Below, in pieces: positions 8,563-16,720 of a stretch of 64,000 bases of DNA. This stretch comes from CAWGYT01 sp963826795 (GTDB lineage Bacteria > Planctomycetota > Planctomycetia > Pirellulales > Pirellulaceae), in contig CAWGYT010000012.1 of NCBI GenBank assembly GCA_963826795.1, positions 1 through 64,000 on the forward strand, given 5' to 3'. Below the pieces are notes generated by a model that was not told where the DNA came from, ran no database searches, and saw only the letters and a program-made list of their open reading frames with translations. A program made the translations under genes and the position numbers. Positions within the stretch are counted from its first letter, which is position 1; each line of letters starts with the position of its first letter.

Positions 8563-10093
8563 GGCGACGTTCGACAGTCGCGGTGCGCATGACGCCGCTT
8601 TGCCGTATCGGGAGGGAATCGCTTGCCGCGATGTGCGGTCGGAGGCTGGATGGGCGCGAGGCGAGACGAGGCGACGATCGCAGGGTCAAGTCAAGCCGTG
8701 CATCGAATGTGCCGGCGCCGGTCGCCCGTGAGCCGGTGGTCCGAGACGGTCACGTTCGTTGACACGATGGACGCGGCAGAACGCCGCTTGGAGATCAGTT
8801 GAGGTCGATCGTCGATCAGGCGAAGATCGTGGCGCAGGCGGTCGCGCCGCGGAACCAGTGCCGGCCGGCCCGACTGCGCCGCCTCGCGTAACCGAGCGAG
8901 CGAGCCGACGACCTGGCCGAACCGGCGGTCGAACCCTCGGACCGCTTCCAGCCAGTGCTCCGCCTGGATCCCCAGTCGCTCCAGGATCGGTGCCAGCGAC
9001 GAGGGAATCGAGCCCTGACGCTTCGAGCCGATCTGCCGGCCCGTCCAGTCGAGCAGTTCCAGATACGTTTCCAGGCGGATCGGCAAGAGTCCTTTGTCGG
9101 ACGCGCGCCAGGGAAGTTGGGCACGCACGGCGCCGAGTTGACGGGGATCGTCTTCCTGAATCGTGAGCGGACAGAGCCAGTCGTCCGGACCGGCGGTGCC
9201 TTCCGCCACCGGCCGGGAGGCGCGCTGCGGCATGCCCTGGATCCGGTTGTAGGCGGACGTGTAACGCGCCTCTTCGGGGACCGTGGCTTCTCCGGCCCGG
9301 ATGGGATTCAGATCCACATAGATCCCGCACAGCAGAATCGCCGCCTCGTCTTCGAGGCTTCGGCACCCGAAGCGATGCTCCCAGAACGTCCCGCTCGTGC
9401 CCGACTCGCGGTTGAAACGCCGCGCGAGGTGCTCGCACAGCGTTCCCATGAACCACGAGACATCGGCCAAACGCTGCCGCAGGACGTCGACGTCCGGCCA
9501 GCGGCGGCGTTCCCGCTCGAGTTCCTCGGCGGTGGGTTCCTCGATTCGTCCGTTTCCCGTCCGCTTCAGTCGAACCAGAATCCACCAGCGCCGCCGCACC
9601 TCGTCATCGAGATAGGTCGCCGCCAGATCCGGACGCGTCCGCAGGATCAGATGGAGATGGTTCGCCTGTTCGGCGTGAAAGCCAATGTCGATCGCGAACA
9701 ACCCGGCCAGTTGCCGCTCCACCTCCTCGATCACCTCGCGGCGGTAGCCATAGTCGATCCCCGTCACGGGATCCTGACCGCAGAGCCAGGCCCGCTGCAC
9801 GCAGCGATTCCAGCAATGATAGACCCCCACTTCTCCTTTCTCGACCACGGTGCGGCGCGACGAGCTCGGCATGGGACCCCTCCTGGCAAGCAGACGACCT
9901 CCTGGAACACCCGGCAGTATCCCCATCGCGATTCCTACGCCGCAACCCACCGTGCAACTTGGATCCTCGCTCGCCGGGCGACTCTTCGGCCCGACACGTA
10001 CGAAACCGAGGCGCATGCTGCAGATGCACTCGTCGTCAAAAGGACCTCCGACCCTGAGAGGGCGAAGCGGAAAGTAGACCGTCTCGCACTTGG
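8534..10093 (-). mobile_element. RAYT-like cassette A
   Basis: The segment from GACAATCCCTGACGG (8534) to GTAGACCGTCTCGCACTTGG (10093) recurs almost base for base at 11806-13369. It contains one gene (minus strand) and ends on both sides in the REP-like core in inverted orientation. Differences from cassette B are a few substitutions, five fewer bases in a GAGGC run near 8665, and one base more near 8880. The identical borders show that the repeat-bounded unit, not just the gene, was duplicated. Confidence 0.75.
8691..9872 (-). CDS. RAYT-like (REP-associated, Y1/HUH-type) protein, cassette A
   Basis: 393 residues from ATG 9872, which has a strong Shine-Dalgarno AGGAGGGG six bases upstream; the longer frame to 10016 has no ribosome site. 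RAYTs are single-strand DNA transposase relatives that act on REP palindromes. Visible: VYHCWNRCVQRAWLCG (C20, C24, C31), HUH-type strand ending NHLHLIL (H72, H74), a charged insertion (100-125), helix DVSWFMGTLCEHLARRFNRE, then GTFWEHRFGC and the family hallmark YVDLNPIRAG (185-194). The usual catalytic Tyr of the helix appears to be Leu149. A C-terminal domain (about 215-390, LDWTGRQIGSKRQG) is extra compared with short RAYTs. The flanking repeats are the likely substrate (inference). Confidence 0.8.
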   Translation of the reverse strand: MPSSSRRTVVEKGEVGVYHCWNRCVQRAWLCGQDPVTGIDYGYRREVIEEVERQLAGLFAIDIGFHAEQANHLHLILRTRPDLAATYLDDEVRRRWWILVRLKRTGNGRIEEPTAEELERERRRWPDVDVLRQRLADVSWFMGTLCEHLARRFNRESGTSGTFWEHRFGCRSLEDEAAILLCGIYVDLNPIRAGEATVPEEARYTSAYNRIQGMPQRASRPVAEGTAGPDDWLCPLTIQEDDPRQLGAVRAQLPWRASDKGLLPIRLETYLELLDWTGRQIGSKRQGSIPSSLAPILERLGIQAEHWLEAVRGFDRRFGQVVGSLARLREAAQSGRPALVPRRDRLRHDLRLIDDRPQLISKRRSAASIVSTNVTVSDHRLTGDRRRHIRCTA

Positions 10094-10195
10094 GGCACTT
10101 GGACTTTGGAACTTGGGGCGTCTCGGCGAGCCAAGTGGAAGCAGACCGTCTGGATCCTTCTAAGTGAAAGTAGACCGTCTGGATCCTTCCTTGAC
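10070..10195. repeat. REP-like copies, right border of RAYT cassette A
   Basis: Three cores: AGTAGACCGTCTCGC at 10073, GCAGACCGTCTGGATCC at 10142 and AGTAGACCGTCTGGATCC at 10168. They are preceded by AAGCGG/AAGTGG-type sequence as in the other arrays. Between them lie short repeats of ACTTGGGGC/ACTTTGGAAC. The last copies overlap the 3' end of the CNNM-like coding region. Confidence 0.75.
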
Positions 10196-11525
10196 GCTAC
10201 ACAAGTAGGCTTCCTGGACGAGCGTCTGCCGGGTCTTTCGCACCACGATACGGCAATCACGCTCGCTGATCTCATCGCCGCCTTGTGGTGGTCGGCCGAG
10301 CCGTTCCACAATCCAATCGTTCAGCGTGTAAATCGGCTTGTCACTCAGAGAAGCCAACTCGATTGCCGATTCTTTGCGCAGCTGGCTAAGTGGCACGAAG
10401 CCGCCGGCAATCCACCCTTGCCCCGCGCACAAGGTGGGCCGGAATACGATCAAACTCGTCGTGAATCTCGCCGACCAGTTCTTCGATGATGTCTTCGAGA
10501 GTGACCATCCCGATGGTTTTGCCGTCCGCTCCGCGGACCAGTGCGATGTGAGTTCGTTGGTGCATCAATTGCTCCAGACAATCCGCGACGGAAGTGTCGG
10601 CATCAAATGAGGGAAGCGGTCGCAGTAGATTACTCAGTGATGGATCCTGGGGCGACATGCGCAGGGCTCCGACGATGTCTTTGAAGTTCACGTAGCCGGT
10701 GATTCGCTGCGGATCGCCTGCTACTTCAGTGACCGGAAACCGTGTGTGCATTTCCTGGTGGGCAACAATTAATGCGTCGGCGAGACTCTGGTTTGCCGCC
10801 AGCATACCGATGTACTGTGCCGGAAGCATGACGCGCCGAAGCGGTGTGGTGGCCAGGCGGGACGCGCCCAAAATGATACTCTCTTCACGGTGTCCAATGA
10901 GCCGTGACAGTCGTGCCAAGGTCGCCGCACCGTGCAGGTCCTGGATCACCACGTCCTGCTCAGCTTCACTGCTTGATTCACAACCCCTTTCGCCCCACTT
11001 CATAATCCCCTTCACGCACGACTCCAAGAACCACGCGGCGGGCCAGACGCAATACGAGAACCACTCCATGGCCGGCGACAGCATGAGGCACACCCATTCC
11101 TTGTTGCGCAGAGCAAATACTTTCGGGACAAGCTCACCAAGGAGGATGGTGATCACTACCAGCGGCGCAACTACCAGTGCGATTGACAGGAGCTGAGAAG
11201 CCGTTTGGCCTAAGCCCCAACCGCGTAGAATCGGTTCGATGGACTCCTCGGCTCCGGCTCCGCCAGTCGCCGCCGCCGTAGCGCCGACAAGCGTAATCCC
11301 GATCTGCACAACGGCGAGGCTGGCTTCCATATTCTGCTTCATGTGCAGTGCCGCCGCCGCTCCCCGCATGCGCTCCCTGACAAGCGAGTGCAGACGTCCG
11401 AGTCCGACCGAAGCGAGGGCAATCTCGTAAGCGGCAAAGACGCTGTTGAACGCGATCATCACGACGATGACGATTAACTCGACAGTCCACATGTCATTCA
11501 CGCCCCAAACGGCTGAAATGCTCAC
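10160..11525 (-). pseudogene. CNNM/CorC (HlyC) family membrane transporter, frameshifted
   Basis: Two frames together make one protein. 10386-11525 encodes an N-terminal DUF21/CNNM domain with hydrophobic helices (WTVELIVIVVMIAFNSVFAA; LLSIALVVAPLVVITILLGELVPK) and a CBS pair (about residues 220-360, IGMVTLEDIIEELVGEIHDE). The following CorC/HlyC-associated domain (NDWIVERLG, EISERDCRIVVRK) is in the next frame down to 10160. The break is near GCGGGGCAAGGG at about 10420-10432 and needs one inserted or two lost bases. Members are magnesium/cobalt or sodium-linked transporters. The protein's last residues (KEGSRRSTFT) are encoded by REP-like sequence. Start may be Met12 (11492). A homopolymer sequencing error at the break is possible. 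Confidence 0.75.
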
Positions 11526-11649
11526 GCGAGAGCAGTGACGGATGCCCGCAATATTTTAGCCGCCGCACTTGGGTGCCGTCGACGTGGTGAGAACCGCGAA
11601 ATAGTCCGTGGTACGCGTCCAAGGTTCTGTTGCTTGTAAGAGCTCGACG

Positions 11650-11833
11650 AATCGCCGAAATAGACGACAATCCCTGACAATCCCTGACAATCCCAGACGA
11701 CTGACAATCCCAGACGACAATCCCAGACGGTCTACCCTTCCGCTCAACAATCCCAGACGGTCTACCCTTCCGCTCAACAATCCCAGACGGTCTACCCTTC
11801 CGCTCGACAATCCCTGACGGTCCATTCTTCCGC
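11650..11833. repeat. REP-like 30-bp array, left border of RAYT cassette B
   Basis: Degenerate CAATCCCTGA and CAATCCCAGACGA copies from about 11667 lead into a regular 30-base period: ACAATCCCAGACGGTCTAC followed by CCTTCCGCTCA, with cores at 11726, 11756 and 11786 and the variant GACGGTCCAT at 11816. Each unit abuts the next with no unique spacer, so this is a tandem array and not a CRISPR. The same units border cassette A. Confidence 0.85.
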
Positions 11834-13369
11834 TGGCGACGTTCGACAGTCGCGGTGCGCATGACGCCGCTTTGCCGTATCGGGAGGGAATCGCTTGCCG
11901 CGATGTGCGGTTGGAAGCTGGATGGGCGCGAGGCGAGGCGAGGCGAGGCGACGATCGCATGGTCAAGTCAAGCCACGCATCGAATATGCCGGCGCCGGTC
12001 GCCCGTGAGCCGGTGGTCCGAGACGGTCACGTTCGTTGACACGATGGACGCGGCAGAACGCCGCTTGGAGATCAGTTGAGGTCGATCGTCGATCAGGCGA
12101 AGATCGTGGCGCAGGCGGTCGCGCCGCGGAACCAGTGCCGGCCGGCCCGACGCGCCGCCTCGCGTAACCGAGCGAGCGAGCCGACGACCTGGCCGAACCG
12201 GCGGTCGAACCCTCGGACCGCTTCCAGCCAGTGCTCCGCCTGGATCCCCAGTCGCTCCAGGATCGGTGCCAGCGACGAGGGAATCGAGCCCTGACGCTTC
12301 GAGCCGATCTGCCGGCCCGTCCAGTCGAGCAGTTCCAGATACGTTTCCAGGCGGATCGGCAAGAGTCCTTTGTCGGACGCGCGCCAGGGAAGTTGGGCAC
12401 GCACGGCGCCGGTTTGACGGGGATCGTCTTCCTGAATCGTGAGCGGACAGAGCCAGTCGTCCGGACCGGCGGTGCCTTCCGCCACCGGCCGGGAGGCGCG
12501 CTGCGGCATGCCCTGGATCCGGTTGTAGGCGGACGTGTGACGCGCCTCTTCGGGGACCGTGGCTTCTCCGGCCCGGATGGGATTCAGATCCACATAGATC
12601 CCGCACAGCAGAATCGCCGCCTCGTCTTCGAGGCTTCGGCACCCGAAGCGATGCTCCCAGAACGTCCCGCTCGTGCCCGACTCGCGGTTGAAACGTCGCG
12701 CGAGGTGCTCGCACAGCGTTCCCATGAACCACGAGACATCGGCCAAACGCTGCCGCAGGACGCCGACGTCCGGCCAGCGGCGGCGTTCCCGCTCGAGTTC
12801 CTCGGCGGTGGGTTCCTCGATTCGTCCGTTTCCCGTCCGCTTCAGTCGAACCAGAATCCACCAGCGCCGCCGCACCTCGTCATCGAGATAGGTCGCCGCC
12901 AGATCCGGACGCGTCCGCAGGATCAGATGGAGATGGTTCGCCTGTTCGGCGTGAAAGCCAATGTCGATCGCGAACAACCCGGCCAGTTGCCGCTCCACCT
13001 CCTCGATCACCTCGCGGCGATACTCGTAGTCGATCCCCGTCACGGGATCCTGACCGCAGAGCCAGGCCCGCTGCACGCAGCGATTCCAGCAATGATAGAC
13101 CCCCACTTCTCCTTTCTCGACCACGGTGCGGCGCGAAGAGCTCGGCATGGGACCCCTCCTGGCAAGCAGACGACCTCCTGGAACACCCGGCAGTATCCCC
13201 ATCGCGATTCCTACGCCGCAACCCACCGTGCAACTTGGATCCTCGCTCGCCGGGCGACTCTTCGGCCCGACACGTACGAAACCGAGGCGCATGCTGCAGA
13301 TGCACTCGTCGTCAAAAGGACCTCCGACCCTGAGAGGGCGAAGCGGAAAGTAGACCGTCTCGCACTTGG
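11806..13369 (-). mobile_element. RAYT-like cassette B
   Basis: Second copy of the 1.56-kb unit, in the same orientation as cassette A and about 3.27 kb from it. It has the same REP-like borders, one more GAGGC unit near 11940 and one base less near 12150, which changes the C-terminus of the encoded protein. The near-identity implies recent duplication, by transposition, or by recombination between border repeats. Confidence 0.75.
12093..13148 (-). CDS. RAYT-like protein, cassette B (C-terminus shortened)
   Basis: 351 residues from ATG 13148 with the same AGGAGGGG ribosome site. It matches the cassette A protein through the HUH region (NHLHLIL), YVDLNPIRAG and the C-terminal domain, differing at single positions (YEYRRE for YGYRRE). 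A one-base deletion (GACGCGCC here, GACTGCGCC in A) shifts the frame after LREAA and ends the protein about 40 residues earlier; the lost tail is still readable in another frame down to 11968. Because the shared core domains are untouched the protein may still work. Which copy has the ancestral tail cannot be decided from two copies. Confidence 0.75.
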   Translation of the reverse strand: MPSSSRRTVVEKGEVGVYHCWNRCVQRAWLCGQDPVTGIDYEYRREVIEEVERQLAGLFAIDIGFHAEQANHLHLILRTRPDLAATYLDDEVRRRWWILVRLKRTGNGRIEEPTAEELERERRRWPDVGVLRQRLADVSWFMGTLCEHLARRFNRESGTSGTFWEHRFGCRSLEDEAAILLCGIYVDLNPIRAGEATVPEEARHTSAYNRIQGMPQRASRPVAEGTAGPDDWLCPLTIQEDDPRQTGAVRAQLPWRASDKGLLPIRLETYLELLDWTGRQIGSKRQGSIPSSLAPILERLGIQAEHWLEAVRGFDRRFGQVVGSLARLREAARRAGRHWFRGATACATIFA

Positions 13370-13660
13370 TCTCTCGCACTTGGTCTCAAGTGGAAATAGA
13401 CCGTCTTGATCCTTCCTTCTTGCAAGTGGAAATAGACCGTCTTGATCCTCTTCCGTCCTTCTTCCTTCTTGGAAATAGACCGTCTTGATCCTTCCTTGAT
13501 CCTTCCGGAAATAGACCGTCTTGATCCTTCTCTTCCTTCTTCTCGGAAATAGACCGTCTTGATTCTTCCCCTTCTCTTCCTTCTTCTCGGAAATAGACCG
13601 TCTTGATTCTTCCCTTCCTTCCTTCCCTGTCTTGATCCTTCCTTCTTGATCCTTAGCGCG
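13345..13660. repeat. REP-like array GGAAATAGACCGTCTTGATCC, right border of cassette B
   Basis: Seven cores TAGACCGTCT start at 13351, 13397, 13433, 13486, 13512, 13550 and 13594. Most units read GGAAATAGACCGTCTTGATCC and are separated by CT-rich spacers built of CTTCCTTCTT. A coreless remnant TGTCTTGATCCTTCC follows at 13635. The core is shared with the left arrays but the 3' tail differs (TTGATCC here, GGGATTG there). The array ends ~100 bases before the stop codon of the subtilase gene. Confidence 0.85.
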
Positions 13661-13757
13661 GGATTTTTTCCTTCCGGGGCGGTCGCGCGCTGCGCTCGGG
13701 AAGGACTCAAGCACGTCGTTTTCACGCTTGCGAAGGCGATGATAGGTTCCGCCGCGA

Positions 13758-16418
13758 TCACGCGTTCCGCGGGGCGTCGCGAGGAAAGCTGAATCCGAGC
13801 GACTCCAACTGGTAGTCGGTCGCCAAACGGTCCAACCGACGGGAATCAACCGCAAGTTTCGTTTCGGCCAGAAAGGCACGGTTCTCTCCCCCGTCCCCGG
13901 CAAGGGCAGCGATTCGCTCGAAGCCACTGGCGCGCCATTGATAGCTTGCACTCGCCAGAGTCGCCCAATCGACGCCCAAGTAAAGGCGGTTATCTTGTTG
14001 CTCCGGTGCCAGCCAACGGATGCGATCGTCTCCGCCTGGCCCTCCTTCAGCATAGACACGGTCAAACCCGCAAACGCTGATGTGAAAGCCCTCCGATCCC
14101 AACACGGTCTCGTCCAGCCGACCGATTAGCAGATCGTCGCCTGACGAGCCGCGTAGAAACGCCGCGTCGCCTACCTCACCATAGGCGTACACTCGATCGA
14201 ACGCCGCGGCGACTTGCAAGAAGTTGGCACCAAAGCGGGTGGCTTCTTGCGGCGTCGCTCGAAACTCATCCGCCTCGCTCGACCCGTACAGATAGGCGCG
14301 GTCAAGCCCGCCAGTGCCTGCCGTCGCGTACACGCGGTCGAACGACTCGGCCCGCAGCAAATGATTCCCCGCCGCCAAGCGTGTCGAACTCGCGCGTGCC
14401 TCCAGCGAGTCATTCTCTGGAGATCCATACAGAAATGCTCGGTCGAGGCCTGCCGGATTCGCGAAGGCGAATACCTGGGTGAACCCTTCGACCCAATCCA
14501 GTTGTCCCGCGCTCGTGAGCCGCGCCCATTCCGCGTGCGCGACAAACAGGTCGTCCTGTGATGTTCCGTACAGGTCGGCTCGATCTTTGCCGCCGCCAGC
14601 AAAGACGAATGTGCGATCGAACCCGATCGCCTGAACGATGACACCGGAGGACTCCCAGCGGTCCTTCCCGTCGCGGCTGACGAAACGTTCATCGGCCATC
14701 GTTCCGTAGATCCGCAGCTGATCGCCCGTACCCCCTTGGGCTTCGAGCACAAACGTCGCTCCGCCTCGGACATGGACACCATAACCAGGCCCTACGGCCT
14801 CAACGCTTCCCGGTCGAACGTAGAAGGTTTCGACCCCCTGGGCTCCTCGAATCCGCAGGCGGGTGGTGTTGTTCAGATCCAGTTGCAGGTCGCGTCCCAG
14901 CAGCGGTCCGACGGACAGTTCGAGCCCATCCAGCAGGATTTGCGGCGCGGCGCCCAATTGCACCACGACGTCGTCCACCGAGTTTGGGATCCGCACGCTC
15001 ATCGAGTCGGCGTGCACGTCGATCAAGTTGGCGATCGTCAGTTGGCCGGCTGTCGGAGCGCCACTTAGTCGAACCAGCATGGTTTGGCCCGCTTTCGCCG
15101 GCAGATCGACACGCTCGTAACCGCCCGCCAGTAAGGACCTCACCAAGGCCTGACCGTCCGGACGGTAGACCTCAAGCTCCATCTTGGCGTCAGTAACGAA
15201 CTGCGCTTCGACCGTCACGTTTCCCGAATGCGTCGTCGAGAAGCGATACCAGCGTTCGTTGCCGGCCAGCCTTGGCGCGTCGACCCGTCGATAATCAACC
15301 GCTCCCAGATCAACGGCCGAAGCAAATGCGGCGGAGCTCGACGGAGCAATCGGGCGCGGGTTCGGCGTCGGCAGTATCGACGCAACTGCGGCCTCCACAT
15401 CCACGCGAGCGTAGGTCTGCCCCGTGACCGCGTCCGGAATCCAGTCGGCGGTATCACGCAGCACGTCGTAGATCATCTGCTGGTCAATGCCCTCGCGACC
15501 GGCTCGCTCCAACGCCTCGCGGACCAAGACGGCCGCGCCAGCGACATAGGGTGTCGCCTGACTGGTTCCCGAGAAACGATACCAGTCATCGGTCTGGTGA
15601 TTGAAGTCTTCCAGATGATCCGGCGCGGTGCTGAGGATCAATTCGCCCGGAGCGACCAGCATTCGCGGATCGCGTCGCGTGAACTCGCTCAGTTGCCCCG
15701 AGGCCGAAGCGCTGCCGACCGGCACGATCCACGGGCTCTCGCCCGGGTAGCTCAGTCCCGGCTGCGGATCCTGGTCATAGCCGTTACCGGCCGCCACCGA
15801 GATAAAGATTCCACGAGAAACTAATTCGGCAAATTCGTCTTCCAAGATCCGCTCGGACGGTGCTAGATCGTCATCCGGGTCCATGCCGATCGAAAGGTTG
15901 ATCGTCGTGATCGGATTGGCAAACCCATGCTGGTGATCAATCACCCACTGCAGCGCCTGCTCGATCCATCGAAACTCACTGCGGCCCTGGTCGTTGAAAA
16001 CTCGCAGTGCCACCAAGTCAACGCCCGGTGCGACGCCCGGTTGCTGAAGATCGCGACTGGCCAAGATACCGGCCACGTGCGTCCCGTGAGATCCCGATGG
16101 CCCATCATCGTACGGATCCGCGTCATTTTCTTCGGTGAAGTCCCACCCGCCCACGACTTGGTAACCCGCCCCCAATCCGCCTCCCAGTGCCAAATGATCG
16201 TAGGCAATCCCGCTATCGATCACAACGACCGTCTGTCCGGTTCCCGACAGGCCGAACTCGTCACGAACCCGCTGCAAGCTGACTCGATCGGCCAGTTCAA
16301 AGGCGTCATCCGTGGCGACCGCCTGTGCCAGCGAATCGGTCGCCAGGGCGAGTCGCGACTCGAGCTCTTCAAAACACAGCGCACGCGGGAAATCCCGTTC
16401 CCCCAGGGAGCCTAACAT
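13758..16418 (-). CDS. Secreted subtilisin-like serine protease (S8) with C-terminal repeats
   Basis: 886 residues. The catalytic triad is present: Asp68 in VVVIDSGIAYDH, His111 in GSHGTHVAGI and Ser286 in GTSQATPYVAGAA, with oxyanion Asn212 in AAGNG. The N-terminus FEELESRLALA resembles the LEPR-type export/processing motif of planctomycete surface proteins; no classic signal peptide is seen. After the protease domain (about 50-350) comes a beta-rich pre-peptidase-like region (360-470) and then at least five imperfect ~55-residue repeats of the form FDRVYA...GGLDRAYLYGSSEADEF (about 610-860). It probably digests extracellular protein. It stands alone, divergent from the methyltransferase operon, with its 3' end beside the REP-like array. 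Start ATG at 16418; no strong ribosome site. Confidence 0.88.
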   Translation of the reverse strand: MLGSLGERDFPRALCFEELESRLALATDSLAQAVATDDAFELADRVSLQRVRDEFGLSGTGQTVVVIDSGIAYDHLALGGGLGAGYQVVGGWDFTEENDADPYDDGPSGSHGTHVAGILASRDLQQPGVAPGVDLVALRVFNDQGRSEFRWIEQALQWVIDHQHGFANPITTINLSIGMDPDDDLAPSERILEDEFAELVSRGIFISVAAGNGYDQDPQPGLSYPGESPWIVPVGSASASGQLSEFTRRDPRMLVAPGELILSTAPDHLEDFNHQTDDWYRFSGTSQATPYVAGAAVLVREALERAGREGIDQQMIYDVLRDTADWIPDAVTGQTYARVDVEAAVASILPTPNPRPIAPSSSAAFASAVDLGAVDYRRVDAPRLAGNERWYRFSTTHSGNVTVEAQFVTDAKMELEVYRPDGQALVRSLLAGGYERVDLPAKAGQTMLVRLSGAPTAGQLTIANLIDVHADSMSVRIPNSVDDVVVQLGAAPQILLDGLELSVGPLLGRDLQLDLNNTTRLRIRGAQGVETFYVRPGSVEAVGPGYGVHVRGGATFVLEAQGGTGDQLRIYGTMADERFVSRDGKDRWESSGVIVQAIGFDRTFVFAGGGKDRADLYGTSQDDLFVAHAEWARLTSAGQLDWVEGFTQVFAFANPAGLDRAFLYGSPENDSLEARASSTRLAAGNHLLRAESFDRVYATAGTGGLDRAYLYGSSEADEFRATPQEATRFGANFLQVAAAFDRVYAYGEVGDAAFLRGSSGDDLLIGRLDETVLGSEGFHISVCGFDRVYAEGGPGGDDRIRWLAPEQQDNRLYLGVDWATLASASYQWRASGFERIAALAGDGGENRAFLAETKLAVDSRRLDRLATDYQLESLGFSFPRDAPRNA

Positions 16419-16720
16419 GATGTCTTCTCAGGTGCGAAATCAGGATGCAAGTGCGGCGCGACTGGCCAACCGAGACGTGTTTCAAGACTAAGAAAGTCGT
16501 TCCCGAAGTGCTTCTTCCGCAGCGAATCAACCCAGGGCCGAATGGCCAAATGACGGGACCTGTAGCAGCGTTGTCAGGCTGCTTTCAGGGGGCGCATCGC
16601 CTGCGTCTTCCCAACCATAGGACACCGATTGGTCTAGACAGCCGGCGAGTTTTTCCCTAAACGTCCCTGGCAGGCGAGACTTGAGCGTGGTGTTTTCTCG
16701 ACATGTCGAAGGAGTCGATG

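Noticed and set aside
8000..8689. Minus-strand frame encoding VWDC repeats
   Set aside because: All frames are open there only because the 12-base unit lacks stops. No start signal and no conserved flanking sequence.
8955..10163. Long plus-strand frame opposite RAYT cassette A (and 12231-13409 opposite B)
   Set aside because: It is a GC-rich antisense shadow. The minus-strand frame has family motifs and a strong ribosome site; the plus-strand product is Arg/Pro-rich without any motif.
11650..11833. CRISPR-like regular array with 30-base period
   Set aside because: Units abut directly and have no unique spacers, and no cas genes are near. It is a REP-like tandem array.
13211..14065. Lys/Arg-rich frames across the right REP-like array and subtilase end
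   Set aside because: They are translations of the repeat array plus the antisense or alternate frame of the subtilase gene.
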